Under the pieces are notes generated by a model that saw nothing but the letters and a program-made list of their open reading frames with translations, did not search any database and was not told the DNA's origin. From Pseudoalteromonas tunicata (GTDB taxonomy: Bacteria; Pseudomonadota; Gammaproteobacteria; Enterobacterales; Alteromonadaceae): 64,000 nucleotides of DNA. The position numbers and the translations under genes were made by a program. The first letter of the stretch is position 1, and the number at the start of each line of letters is the position of its first letter. The DNA is taken from positions 2,148,001 through 2,212,000 of the forward strand of contig NZ_CP011032.1 in assembly GCF_002310815.1 (NCBI RefSeq), given 5' to 3'. Below, piece after piece: positions 8,936 through 18,291 of the stretch.

Positions 8936-9163
8936 ACTCCTTACCCAACGAAAGAGCCATAACAGTTTACCGAGAGTAAATAATAGCTATTAGATAACAG
9001 GTTAACGGCAGGTTCAAGATTAAAAAATAACCTATTCGAAAACCGTAATTTTTATTCCCGAAAAAGGTAATTCTACTGCCTCAACGCCGCCATCTCGCGC
9101 AGCTTTGTGGTGAAGGCGAAGCCGCAACAGAAAAGAAGTCGCTGTGCTTGCCTTTGTTAGAAC

Positions 9164-9565
9164 TCATTCGATTCTTTCTCGTTCTAGAATAACTACCATG
9201 GAGGTAGACTCACCGAACCCTGTAGCCGGTAACACGATCTCCTTCAATCTCCAGCCTGAATCGCCTTCAGCATTTAATAAATTCTGGATGTCAGGCGTAC
9301 CAGACTTAAAAAGGCTCATCTTAAAGGGTACTTCTACCGTTTTATATTCATATTTTTTCATAACAGGTACTTCCTCGTAATCAAGGTCAGTAATATCAAT
9401 TTCGAATGTTGCAGCAAGCGCCTTTTTTGTTTCGAGCGACCCTGTTGCTTCTTTTTCGACTCTCTGAATTGTCCTGTGGCTCAGCCCGGAGAATTGAGAA
9501 AGCTGCTCTTGAGTCCAAGCTCGACGTAACCGTATTTCGAGAACTAATGCTGCATTAATTTTCAT
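9164..9565 (-). CDS. XRE-type HTH regulator fused to a DUF4177-like domain
   Basis: 133 residues from the ATG at 9565 (a TTG two codons earlier sits closer to the AAGGAATCAG site and cannot be excluded). Residues 5-62 are a helix-turn-helix with RRAWTQEQLSQFSGLSHRTIQRVEKE, the XRE/Cro pattern that binds operators. Residues 70-130 read KKYEYKTVEVPF...LLNAEGDSGWRLKEIVLP, which matches DUF4177, a small fold with a conserved G-W. Targets are unknown. It lies between IS1182 debris and an IS91-type remnant, and a 13-bp inverted repeat flanks it (9154-9166 and 9681-9693). Confidence 0.75.
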   Translation of the reverse strand: MKINAALVLEIRLRRAWTQEQLSQFSGLSHRTIQRVEKEATGSLETKKALAATFEIDITDLDYEEVPVMKKYEYKTVEVPFKMSLFKSGTPDIQNLLNAEGDSGWRLKEIVLPATGFGESTSMVVILERERIE

Positions 9566-9687
9566 TAACAACTGATTCCTTCAGTTAAGTGAAGAACCTA
9601 TTCTCTAACAAAATGTCAGAAATATTGGCGACAAACATTCGCCATCTATACGTCAGTGACACGACAGCACCTACGTTTCTTGAGTTC

Positions 9688-10274
9688 TAACAATTTAGTA
9701 TTTATGCGACACGCTGTTTGTGTTGCATAATCGCTTGTTGAACTGAGGCGCTACCTGCTCGGTGTTTGAGTGGGTATTGTTTATGCTATGGGAATTTGCT
9801 TTTCGTGATGTAGGCTACATCACGCTTACTTTATCGGATTAACGGTGTTTTCTTAGCCTTCCCTGCATAGCTCAGCCATTTTTACGTCCCCATTACACCT
9901 AATTTTTAGCGCTGAGGCAATCTTATTTTTCCTGGGCACAGCGTCACCTTACCTGAACACTTAAACAGGTTAACCCTCTGATTTGAACAAGCAAGCGTGG
10001 CCGCTAGCTCGTTCGATCTGCTTTATTCATCCCTTCATCAACAGTGACGATGCCAATAAATCGCAGTGTGCCTGTTTTACATTTTTAGCACGGCCAATGA
10101 GGTAGCTGTGTTTCTTTTGTTCTCTTTGGTTTCAGCGGTTTATTTGTCTGTGGCTTGTGTGCTCGTATTAGTGCGAGTGTTCGTTTTCGACACGCATTAG
10201 CTAAAAATCCATAGTGGCGAATGCGCATAAACCCTTTGGGCAATACATGCTCTAAGTAGCGCCGTAAAAATTCA
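9688..10274 (-). mobile_element. IS91-family 3' end, copy 1 (truncated)
   Basis: 587 bases that recur with few differences and no length change at 13264-13850. Minus-strand reading gives the C-terminal part of an IS91-type transposase: FLRRYLEHVLPKGFMRIRHYGFLA, then LPHWPC, a TAA stop, then KCKTGTLRFIGIVTVDEGMN, so the zinc-knuckle-like tail is interrupted. Only the 3' third of the gene is left. Near the low-coordinate end a hairpin (TATGCGACAC / GTGTTGCATA, 9703-9729) fits the place of oriIS. The flank on that side is GTTC (9684-9687), that is GAAC read outward, the known IS91 target tetranucleotide. Confidence 0.8.
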
Positions 10275-10473
10275 ATTCATCCCAAGAGCCTCGGGCTAAA
10301 GCCCAACCTACAACAGCGGCCGAGCTGCGCTCGCCTTCGCAAGCAGGCTTGCACCTACGGTAAAATCTAAAAAAAAACATCAAAAGATCGATGTAGCGCA
10401 GCGCCTCGGGGCTCTTAATACTCGGCGGTGCTGAAACAATTTTAACAACTGAGTTTTCGGTGGAACGAGATAT
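10275..10473. repeat. Dispersed palindromic repeat block (GGCTTGCACCTAC type), copy before the SIR2 gene
   Basis: GGGCTAAAGCCCAACCTACA, CGGCCGAGCTGCGCTCG and TTCGCAAGCAGGCTTGCACC are dispersed palindromic motifs. They are followed by a block ending ATTTTAACAACTGAGTTTTC. The same order occurs at about 15021-15180 and 34005-34180. The SIR2 gene ends at 10474, directly against this block. Confidence 0.7.
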
Positions 10474-13215
10474 TTATGGGTGTCTTGTATTTTTGAACCT
10501 TTTAAAGCTATTTTTCATTGCATCGGTTAATTTCGCAACTCCTTCAACCGTTTCTTCAAAGCCATTTAACTGTTCTTTTTTGATTTTCCCTAGTTGCTCG
10601 TTAATTATTGAATAGCTGCTTGTAGTACTACCTTTTTGAATATGTTCATCAACTTTGATCTTCAGTTGGTTTATTACAAATATCAATTCGGTTTTCGGTA
10701 AAACTCCAACATTATATAAATCTAAGCCAAACATAATTGATGATTCACTGAACTCTTCTTTTTTAGATTCTTCGAATGTAGTTTTCAACAACTCTGAAAC
10801 TTTTTCTTTTAACTCTCCAACAGCTAATGAATGGATTACGAATACAAATCCATTTATAGCTCTTAAGCGCTCTTTAAATTCCATAGATGTGATATTTGAA
10901 ATAAACCTTTCTAGTTGTTTATTTCCTTCAAAAAGATTACTTGCATCATTTCCATTATCACTGATTAAGTATAAAAGGTTAGAGAATAGATGACCTCGTT
11001 CTTGAATGGGTATATTTTCGTTTGAATTAATTTTCTCAACTTGCTTGTCAAATAGTAGCTTTAAATCCGCCGCAGAAAATGAGGAGCCGTACCTATTAAC
11101 TTGAAATACTAGAAATCTATTAACTGCTTCAGATAAAAGGAACCACCTATTTGTATCAAATGAGGCCATCAAACGTTTTACTATTTCTTTGAGCGTCACT
11201 TCAGAGTGTTTTGCATAAGAAAGTAAGATAAGTGCATTAGACCAAACTTTAATACAGTGCTCTTTTAAATAGAATGAGCTCCCCGAAGAAATTGTTGGGA
11301 TTGAGTTATCCAAAACAAGGAAGATATACTCAATTGTTTCTTCTGATATTTCTAATGATTTTCCTTCATTTAATGTGTCAGATAAAAACTTAACAAGGTC
11401 TTTTTCTTTAAATGAAATTAATGCGCTATAAGAAAGAAGCACATCAAGCTCAACTTCCTTTTCTAAACACTGCCTTTTTATAATTGCTTCAAAAGCAATT
11501 TTACAGATGTTTTTGTAATCTGAGGAATATAAAGTCGTAATTCTATTTTTAGTTATAAACATAATCGTACAGCGAGCTTGGTTATACATGGAGGCTAGCT
11601 TATTACTAAACACCATAGAACCACTGTTTATACTATCGATTTCATCATCGATTTCTCTACTAAGGTTAGCGACGCTTCTAAAGCGCTCTAATAAAAAGGA
11701 ATTATTTGAATCTAACCCATGAAATAGTGGTTTTTGCCTATTTACAATGCTTTTAGGGAATTTTTCAATTAGTTCTGAAATGTTGTCATTTCTTGATAGT
11801 TGCTCCTCCATTGATGTCTCTAAAAAGTCACGTTCAAGATCCCATGGTATTTCACCGAAGCATAATTGTTTTTTATTAAATGATGAAATCAAAGATTTAA
11901 TAAATAATGACTTAGAAAAATACATATTTGCAACGTGCGTGAACGTTTCTCTCGCTATATGCAATTTCTTTAAAAAATAATTGTCATATGCATTCAGAAA
12001 ATGCTTATCTTGATTGTCATTTGAATTAACTGTCACTGTAGAAATGCGATCTGAGATGCAACTGAAATTAAAAGATGTATATTCGTCTATCAACTCGAAT
12101 TCAAATAAATTCCTTACTCGATAAAATTTACCATTAGAAAGTGAAAGTCGAATCTCAGAAACAGGAATATATTGTAATATTTTGAGGAGTTGCCTTCTAA
12201 TTTCTCTAATTTTATCTCGGTTATAAACCTTCTCTTCTTCACTCAGGTTGTAAACAATCACATTTTGACTCGAGTCAAAATAAATTTTATTAATTTCAGT
12301 TGTATTAAACCTATTTTTAAAAAGTTGAACAAATACCGAAGGGTAAACATTTTCCCAACTAGAGATGTCTGTGGCAATCTCAGCTATTATATCGAGCATT
12401 TCTGTTGATTCAGGGTGGGTTATTTTCGCTATTGTTTTAGCTACCCTCCGACTCTTAGCTGATAATGATGGATATTCCGCTGTATTGTCAGAGTTTTCCT
12501 CACACAATAGGGGATAAACACCTTTTTCTCTTAAATAATTTGATTCCGATAATGTTATTTTACTTTCGGTTAAAATTGTAAAAGCAGGTGGGGCATCTTG
12601 CGTTCTATTTCTTATCCAGCTTAAAACCTGATTTAAATTATAATCACTTATACTGTAACCAACAAAAATTACAACATGAGTAGAAAAAAGGCTTTTGATG
12701 AAATTTTCAATTAATGGAAATTTATCTGTATAAGCTAAATAATCAGATTCTTTGAACACTATATTTCGATGAGTCAAATCACCATGCATTTTTACCAATA
12801 GTTGTGAACTTGGTGACGAAGCGAGTTCATGATCATCAGCTACTGTAAAATACAAGTCTCCGTTAGAGCTTATCGACTTTTCAAGTAAATCATCCCAATT
12901 TGTCGTTATTATATGCTGTGGCTTTAGAGAGAGAAGTAGTTCGTGAAGTTGATTTGGCTTACTATCTGATGGGAAAAAGTCATTGATTTTGCTGTAATAC
13001 GTATTTCTTCCAAATTGAAGATAGTAATGCTCTGCTATTTTCAAATAATCATCTGTTCTAGGTAACTCCAAAGCACTTTTCATTAAACTTATGAGCTCTC
13101 CCCATGATGGGAGATTTGAATCAAAAGACACCGCAGAGCCAACAAACACTGCAAGTTTATTGTTTTCAATCGCTTTGCGAATTGTTTTAAAGTGCTCTTT
13201 ATTTGTTACATCCAT
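10474..13215 (-). CDS. SIR2-domain protein with long helical C-terminus, probable anti-phage NADase
   Basis: 913 residues. Residues 1-270 form a SIR2-like domain: VFVGSAVS (26-30 core, in place of the commoner GAGVS), LPSWGEL, TTNWDD (104-109), KMHGD with the catalytic-type His144, and VGYSISDYNLNQVL (186-198). The remaining 640 residues are AT-rich-coded, helical and without a recognised family, as in large single-protein defence SIR2s such as DSR2 (about 1,000 residues), where infection sensing releases NAD+ hydrolysis and cell suicide. An AGGAAAATAA site precedes the ATG at 13215. The gene stands alone between two IS91-family 3' ends, which points to transfer. Defence is inferred from domain type and context; no phage-sensing partner is seen. 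Confidence 0.8.
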   Translation of the reverse strand: MDVTNKEHFKTIRKAIENNKLAVFVGSAVSFDSNLPSWGELISLMKSALELPRTDDYLKIAEHYYLQFGRNTYYSKINDFFPSDSKPNQLHELLLSLKPQHIITTNWDDLLEKSISSNGDLYFTVADDHELASSPSSQLLVKMHGDLTHRNIVFKESDYLAYTDKFPLIENFIKSLFSTHVVIFVGYSISDYNLNQVLSWIRNRTQDAPPAFTILTESKITLSESNYLREKGVYPLLCEENSDNTAEYPSLSAKSRRVAKTIAKITHPESTEMLDIIAEIATDISSWENVYPSVFVQLFKNRFNTTEINKIYFDSSQNVIVYNLSEEEKVYNRDKIREIRRQLLKILQYIPVSEIRLSLSNGKFYRVRNLFEFELIDEYTSFNFSCISDRISTVTVNSNDNQDKHFLNAYDNYFLKKLHIARETFTHVANMYFSKSLFIKSLISSFNKKQLCFGEIPWDLERDFLETSMEEQLSRNDNISELIEKFPKSIVNRQKPLFHGLDSNNSFLLERFRSVANLSREIDDEIDSINSGSMVFSNKLASMYNQARCTIMFITKNRITTLYSSDYKNICKIAFEAIIKRQCLEKEVELDVLLSYSALISFKEKDLVKFLSDTLNEGKSLEISEETIEYIFLVLDNSIPTISSGSSFYLKEHCIKVWSNALILLSYAKHSEVTLKEIVKRLMASFDTNRWFLLSEAVNRFLVFQVNRYGSSFSAADLKLLFDKQVEKINSNENIPIQERGHLFSNLLYLISDNGNDASNLFEGNKQLERFISNITSMEFKERLRAINGFVFVIHSLAVGELKEKVSELLKTTFEESKKEEFSESSIMFGLDLYNVGVLPKTELIFVINQLKIKVDEHIQKGSTTSSYSIINEQLGKIKKEQLNGFEETVEGVAKLTDAMKNSFKRFKNTRHP

Positions 13216-13263
13216 TTATTTTCCTAGAATTATAATTTAATGCGCGAAGTTAGCCTAGAGCCA

Positions 13264-13850
13264 TAACAATTTAGTATTTATGCGACACGCTGTTTGTGTT
13301 GCATAATCGCTTGTTGAACTGAGGCGCTACCTGCTCGGTGTTTGAGTGGGTATTGTTTATGCTATGGGAATTTGCTTTTCGTGATGTAGGCTACATTACG
13401 CTTACTTTATCGGATTAACGGTGTTTTCTTAGCCTTCCCTGCATGGCTCAGCCATTTTTACGTTCCCATTACACCTAATTTTTAGCGCTGAGGCAATCTT
13501 ATTTTTCGTGGGCACAGCGTCACCTTACCTGAACACTTAACCAGGTTAACCCTCTGATTTGACGAAGCAAGCGTGACCGCTAGCTCGTTCGCTCTGCTTT
13601 ATTCATCACTTCATCAACAGTGACGATGCCAATAAATCGCAGTGTGCCTGTTTTACATTTTTAGCACGGCCAATGAGGTAGCTGTGTTTCTTTTGTTCTC
13701 TTTGGTTTCAGCGGTTTATTTGTCTGTGGCTTGTGTGCTCGTATTAGTGCGAGTGTTCGTTTTCGACACGCATTAGCTAAAAATCCATAGTGGCGAATGC
13801 GCATAAACCCTTTGGGCAATACATGCTCTAAGTAGCGCCGTAAAAATTCA
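13264..13850 (-). mobile_element. IS91-family 3' end, copy 2 (truncated)
   Basis: Direct repeat of 9688-10274, same length and orientation, differing at scattered bases, including the same internal TAA. The terminal hairpin lies at 13279-13305. The base pairs just outside are GCCA instead of the GTTC seen at copy 1, so this copy does not sit at a standard IS91 target. The two copies bracket the SIR2 gene at a spacing of 3,576 bases. Confidence 0.8.
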
Positions 13851-15180
13851 TCCTTCGGGCTAAAGCCCAACCTACAAAAACCGGCCGAGCTGCACTCTCC
13901 TTCGCAAGCAAGCTTGCACCTACAACCAATTTCAAAGCTCACGCCGATGCCAACAATTCCCCCTTAAATCAAACCTGAAAAAATAGATTTGATGAATAAT
14001 GCGCGACAGGAAGTCGAGCAAGCCATGTTAAGGCAGGGGTTGCCGCTTCATGGCGTTTATGGTTCACATCAAATGTATTTTTGAAGATCAATTTGATTGA
14101 GGGGCGCCGAGGGGTTCCAAGGGGAGAGCGGCGATAGCCTCCCCTTGGCTGCTGTCGACAGTGCGACAACAATGTTAACTTAAAAAGCGGTTTTTATTTT
14201 AAAAACAGATGTTTATTTGAAAACGGCTTTTAAGTAGATTCGGGCTAAAACCCGACCCACAAAAAGCGGCCGAGCTACGCTCGCCTTCGCAAGCAGGCTT
14301 GCACCTACGCAAACGCCAAAGCTCACGCCGATGCCAACAATTCCCCCTTAAATCAAACCTGAAAAAATAGATTTGACAAATAATGCGCGACAGGAACTCG
14401 AGCAAGCCATGATAAGGCATGGATGCCGCTTCATGGCGGTTATGGTTCTCATCAAATGTATTTTTGAACAGTCGCTGCCTATTTTTTGAAAATCTGGGGC
14501 GCCGAGGGGTGTCAAGGGGAGACCGGCGATAGCCTCCCCTTGGCTGCTGTCGCCAGTGCGACAACAATGTTAATTTAAAAAGCGGTTTTTAAAACTAAAC
14601 ACAGTTATTGATTTGAAAACGGCTTTTAAGTAGATTCGGGCTAAAACCCGACCCACAAAAAGCGGCCGAGCTGCGCTCGCCTTCGCAAGCAGGCTTGCAC
14701 CTACAAAAATACCACAGCTCACGCTGATGCCAACAATTCCCCCTTAAATCAAACCTGAAAAAATAGATTTGATGAATAATGCGCGACAGGAACTCGAGCA
14801 AGCCATGCTAAGGCATGGATGGCGGTTATGTTCACATCAAATGTATTTTTGAAGATCAGTTTGCCTATTTTTTGAAAATCTGGGGCGTCGAGGGGTTCCA
14901 ATGGGAGACCGGCGATAGCCTCCCCTTGCCTGCTGTCGCCAGTGCGACAACAATGCTAATTTAAAAAGTGGTTTTTTAATTTAAAAGCAGTTATTTATTT
15001 TAAAACGGCTTTTAAAAAGCTGTCGGGCTAAAACCCAACCTTCAAAAGCGGCCAAGCTTCGCTCGCCTTCGCAAGCAGGCTTGCACCTACGGTAAAATAT
15101 CAAAAAAACATAATAAGCTCTGTGTAGCGCAGCGCCTCGGAGATCTCGGTGGTGAAGCAATTTTAACAACTGAGCTTTCT
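13851..15180. repeat. Tandem array of about 390-bp units
   Basis: The landmark TTGCACCTAC ends at 13923, 14308, 14704 and 15090, giving periods of 385, 396 and 386. Each unit holds palindromic motifs (GGGCTAAAACCCGACC, CTTCGCAAGCAGGCTTGC), a conserved middle (GATGCCAACAATTCCCCCTT, ATAATGCGCGACAGGAA, CATCAAATGTATTTTTGAA, GGGGCGCCGAGGGG, GCGATAGCCTCCCCTTGG) and an end with AAAAGCGGTTTTT. Short frames run through every unit in the same phase but change by indels between copies, so I take the units as non-coding. A further unit lies at 33650-34074. Confidence 0.8.
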
Positions 15181-15480
15181 TTGATGAAAAAGAAGGTTAA
15201 CCACCTGAGGTTAAGAGAAACACAGAGGAAAGAAAAAGCTATTAATCAGTTGGCTTTACTCACTTAGCTTTTCTCGGTGTAGCGAATCGCCTCGAAGATC
15301 TCAGTGGTGGAAAATCACAATTAAACACAGTTGAATCGAGCTAAAGCGGATCCTGCAAGAAAAGCTGCCAAGCTTTACTCACCTTCGCAAGCAGGCTTGG
15401 ACCGACACCTTTGCGCAGCTGCTATGCATTTTGCTGTTTTTTAATTCAGGCACTCGGCTATCAAAATTATTACACGAAAA
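15181..15480. repeat. Dispersed repeat related to 34193-34396
   Basis: GAAAAAGAAGGTTAACCACC, then GGTTAAGAGAAACACAGAGG and TAGTTGGCTTTACTCACTTA-like text, recurs at 34185-34310 after the second 390-bp unit. The CACAGAGG / CTCxGTGGTGG ends are inverted, as in small palindromic elements. A last CTTCGCAAGCAGGCTTGGAC motif is at about 15384-15403. Confidence 0.65.
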
Positions 15481-15484
15481 CAAA

Positions 15485-15510
15485 AAAGCCAGGATCATGC
15501 TTCTGGCTTT
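15485..15510 (-). terminator. Terminator of the TonB-dependent receptor gene
   Basis: Read on the minus strand, AAAGCCAG and CTGGCTTT form a stem around a 10-base loop, followed by a T run. It lies about 32 bases beyond the receptor's stop codon at 15542. Confidence 0.8.
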
Positions 15511-15541
15511 ATGCTGTATGTTTAATAAAGCTGATTAAAAG

Positions 15542-17980
15542 TTAAAGCTGATAGCTCACGGTTAATTTAGCATTGCGTTCTTCGCCTGGCATACCACCTA
15601 AAAACATCGCTTTACTGTAATACACTTCATCAAATAGGTTGTTGATATTAAGCTGTAGTTTCCAACGCGCGGCGCGGTAACTTACTGCGGAGTCATACAC
15701 GGTGTAACTTGGTACATAGCCATCAGGGATCCCAAACGACGTTGAGTTGGTACTGCGATCATCCACATATTTCACACCAAGACTGAATTCAATTGGATTT
15801 TCAAGTTCAAACCAACTTGCACCATACGTTAACCAAGCACTAGAAGTGACATATGGCACCCCCTTTTGACGAGTATCAAAACTGCTTGCGTTAGGATCTT
15901 TTTTATCTCGTGCATCTTGGTAAACGGCATTTACATTTAAACGCCATTGCTTATTTATTTCGGCATTTAAATCAAATTCGACTCCGGTGGTTTCTTCTTT
16001 ACCATCATAAAAATACTGCGCAACATTGGCTGCTGATACGCCCGCTTCAAATTCCGGATTACCGTATTGTAAATTTGTACGTGCACTTTGAAATACCACT
16101 ATAGATCCCAGTAATTGGTCGTTAAACGCTTTAAAACGCATACCAATATCATTACTAAGCGACTGTGAATCATCTCGGTCGGTTTCAGTGCCCGTAATAG
16201 TTCCTAAAATGCTATATGCAGTGCGCCCTTTGGCATGATTAACAAACAATGAAATATCATCTGTTGGCATGTAAGTCGCACCTAAGTTATAGGTCATACC
16301 ATTATCTGAGGTATTTTGCTCTGGTGTGGGTGATGCAGCACTGGCGCTATAACGAGGATCAACACCTAAATGTTGGTATGCTTGCTCAATTTCATTAAAG
16401 GCAATACCCACTCGGGTCGTAAAACCGTTATTAAAATACGCCACATGTTGCAAGCCAGTGCCCCATGCTTTCACTTTTTTGTTGTAGTTACTGGTTTTGA
16501 GCGGATCATGGTCGGCAAAACTGCCTTGTGCCCAATTAGGATTACGAATGTCTAAAATATAAGGCAAGGTGCCCTGATAAATCTGCTGTCCCGCTTTGTT
16601 TTTAATTACATAGTCGGCGTCATAAATTGAATATTGTTCAAAGGCAATGTTGCGATCTTCATAATTGGCATTAACTAATAATTCGTGATCGATACCTGCA
16701 AAGCTAAAGTCATAACGTAAATCTAAAAAGTACTGCCACGAACGTTCATCTGCTTGAACTTGGCGATACTCTTGGCGTCTGGCGGCATACGGATAAAGCA
16801 CATCGTTAATCACTAACGGTGCTCGAGGATCGGCATTAATAGTGCCATTTCGGTTCCAATATACATAGTTGTATGCACCGGTTTGGCGGGCAAACCCAGA
16901 CTCATAATTACGGTATTGTAATTGCTGATTTAAAAAGAGGTTATCAGTCAAATCAGCATTGTGCGTAAGCTTAAAGCGCACTTCTTCGCCTTGATTATCT
17001 TTGGCCATTGGCGAAATAATGCCATTATGACCGAAGGTATAAGGGGTTAGCCCGTCTTGATTTGCTAAAGAGTCGGCCAATTGCTGACGTTGTAAATCGG
17101 TCAGTTGTACACCTTTTCCTTTTGGATCGTTTATGAGGTCTTGCCAGGTTACTTGACCTGCCGTTTTACCATCAACCGACTGTGCATTAAAAATACGAAT
17201 AGGATGACCAATCGAATCTACCGCTAGCGCATCTTTAATATAAGCAGCCGATAACATTAAATCGTGTGATTGATCAAAGACATATTTTAACGATAAATAT
17301 GCTTCGTCTCTATCGTCACTGAGATCTCGGTATCCATCGCTGCGGGCCGATTTAGCCATCACACGGTAGGCTAATTTATCTGTAATTCCTGCGGTGCTAT
17401 CAAAGGCTACCGAATAGGTATTCCACTGGCCAATTTCAGCCTCAAGCTGATGAAACTCAGTAAATTGTGGTTTTTTCTCAATTAAATTGATCACACCACC
17501 CGCACTACCCATACCGTATAAACCAGTCGCAGGGCCTTTTAATACTTCCACAGAGTCAACATTGGTCAGTGAACGCGTTGGATTAAAGGTATTATCTAAA
17601 CCTGCCCCACCATACATGCCATCGTAAGTGTAATTGGCACCTAAACCACGCACCACTAAATTATCACCAATACCGTAGTTGTTACCCGCTTGAGTTACAC
17701 CACTTATATTGCGTACTAAATCTTGTAAATTATCAACACCTTGGGTACTAATAAGTGCTTTATCAACCACCACAACTGCGGCAGGTGTTTCCATCAGCGA
17801 CATATTTGATTTAGTCGCTAAACCAGAATCTTTCACTACATTGTTTTGACGACCATAAACGGTGATTTGTTCAAGTTCGTTTTGTTCAGTAGAGGTTTGT
17901 TGTAATGTCGGATCAGCGTGCACCGAAGAAAATGCAGCAGCACATGCCACAGCAAGAATTGATTGATTGAAAGGTTTCAT
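15542..17980 (-). CDS. TonB-dependent siderophore receptor
   Basis: 812 residues. A Sec signal (MKPFNQSILAVACAAAFSSVHA) leads to a TonB box (EQITVYG), a plug domain (TPAAVVVVDKALI, NLQDLVRNISGVT, VRGLGANYTYDGMYG, VEVLKGPATGLYGMGSAGGVINLI) and a 22-strand barrel ending in AKLTVSYQL with a terminal hydrophobic pair. This is the FhuA/FpvA/ferrichrome-type subclass that imports ferric siderophores across the outer membrane using TonB-ExbBD energy. The substrate cannot be told from sequence. An RBS (AGGAGCC) precedes the ATG at 17980. A perfect Fur-type palindrome lies 30 bases upstream, so expression should rise under iron limitation. Monocistronic. Confidence 0.93.
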   Translation of the reverse strand: MKPFNQSILAVACAAAFSSVHADPTLQQTSTEQNELEQITVYGRQNNVVKDSGLATKSNMSLMETPAAVVVVDKALISTQGVDNLQDLVRNISGVTQAGNNYGIGDNLVVRGLGANYTYDGMYGGAGLDNTFNPTRSLTNVDSVEVLKGPATGLYGMGSAGGVINLIEKKPQFTEFHQLEAEIGQWNTYSVAFDSTAGITDKLAYRVMAKSARSDGYRDLSDDRDEAYLSLKYVFDQSHDLMLSAAYIKDALAVDSIGHPIRIFNAQSVDGKTAGQVTWQDLINDPKGKGVQLTDLQRQQLADSLANQDGLTPYTFGHNGIISPMAKDNQGEEVRFKLTHNADLTDNLFLNQQLQYRNYESGFARQTGAYNYVYWNRNGTINADPRAPLVINDVLYPYAARRQEYRQVQADERSWQYFLDLRYDFSFAGIDHELLVNANYEDRNIAFEQYSIYDADYVIKNKAGQQIYQGTLPYILDIRNPNWAQGSFADHDPLKTSNYNKKVKAWGTGLQHVAYFNNGFTTRVGIAFNEIEQAYQHLGVDPRYSASAASPTPEQNTSDNGMTYNLGATYMPTDDISLFVNHAKGRTAYSILGTITGTETDRDDSQSLSNDIGMRFKAFNDQLLGSIVVFQSARTNLQYGNPEFEAGVSAANVAQYFYDGKEETTGVEFDLNAEINKQWRLNVNAVYQDARDKKDPNASSFDTRQKGVPYVTSSAWLTYGASWFELENPIEFSLGVKYVDDRSTNSTSFGIPDGYVPSYTVYDSAVSYRAARWKLQLNINNLFDEVYYSKAMFLGGMPGEERNAKLTVSYQL

Positions 17981-18009
17981 TAAAGGCTCCTAATTACGCG
18001 AGGAGCGAA

Positions 18010-18024
18010 TGATAATAATTATCA
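18010..18024 (-). promoter_or_regulatory. Fur box upstream of the siderophore receptor
   Basis: TGATAAT-A-ATTATCA is a perfect 7-1-7 inverted repeat, the classical Fur recognition pattern, 30-44 bases before the receptor start. Another partial run (AATGATAATGCTGAT) lies at about 18181-18196. Confidence 0.85.
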
Positions 18025-18291
18025 GTTTTAATTCAATAAATAAATTCGAGTTTATACGAATAATTATTATTTTTAACAAGATACTATCGCATTGATAACT
18101 TTTAAGAACTTAAAAAAACATTTAAGTTAACATTTTTTGATAAACAATAGAGTACAAGCCAAATTTGATGCAAATTCACATAATGATAATGCTGATGAGA
18201 AAATAAATAGCACCCAACTCTGAGGTTTAGGACCAGCTTCTAGCTTAGCATTTTGCCTAAAATATCACTGTGCACAAGCAGTCAGCTGAAG

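Noticed and set aside
9571..9697. Integron attC sites around the HTH-DUF4177 gene
   Set aside because: TAACAA and TTGTTAG-type ends are present, but the core sequences do not fit GTTRRRY and RYYYAAC, and no clear two-box palindrome was found by eye. Left as a check in the inverted-repeat finding.
13969..15169. Several open frames of 60-120 codons in the repeat array (starting MLSHxRQQPRGGYRRSP and similar)
   Set aside because: They run through every repeat unit but are disrupted by indels in different copies, have no ribosome-binding sites, and their text follows the palindromic DNA, not protein constraint.
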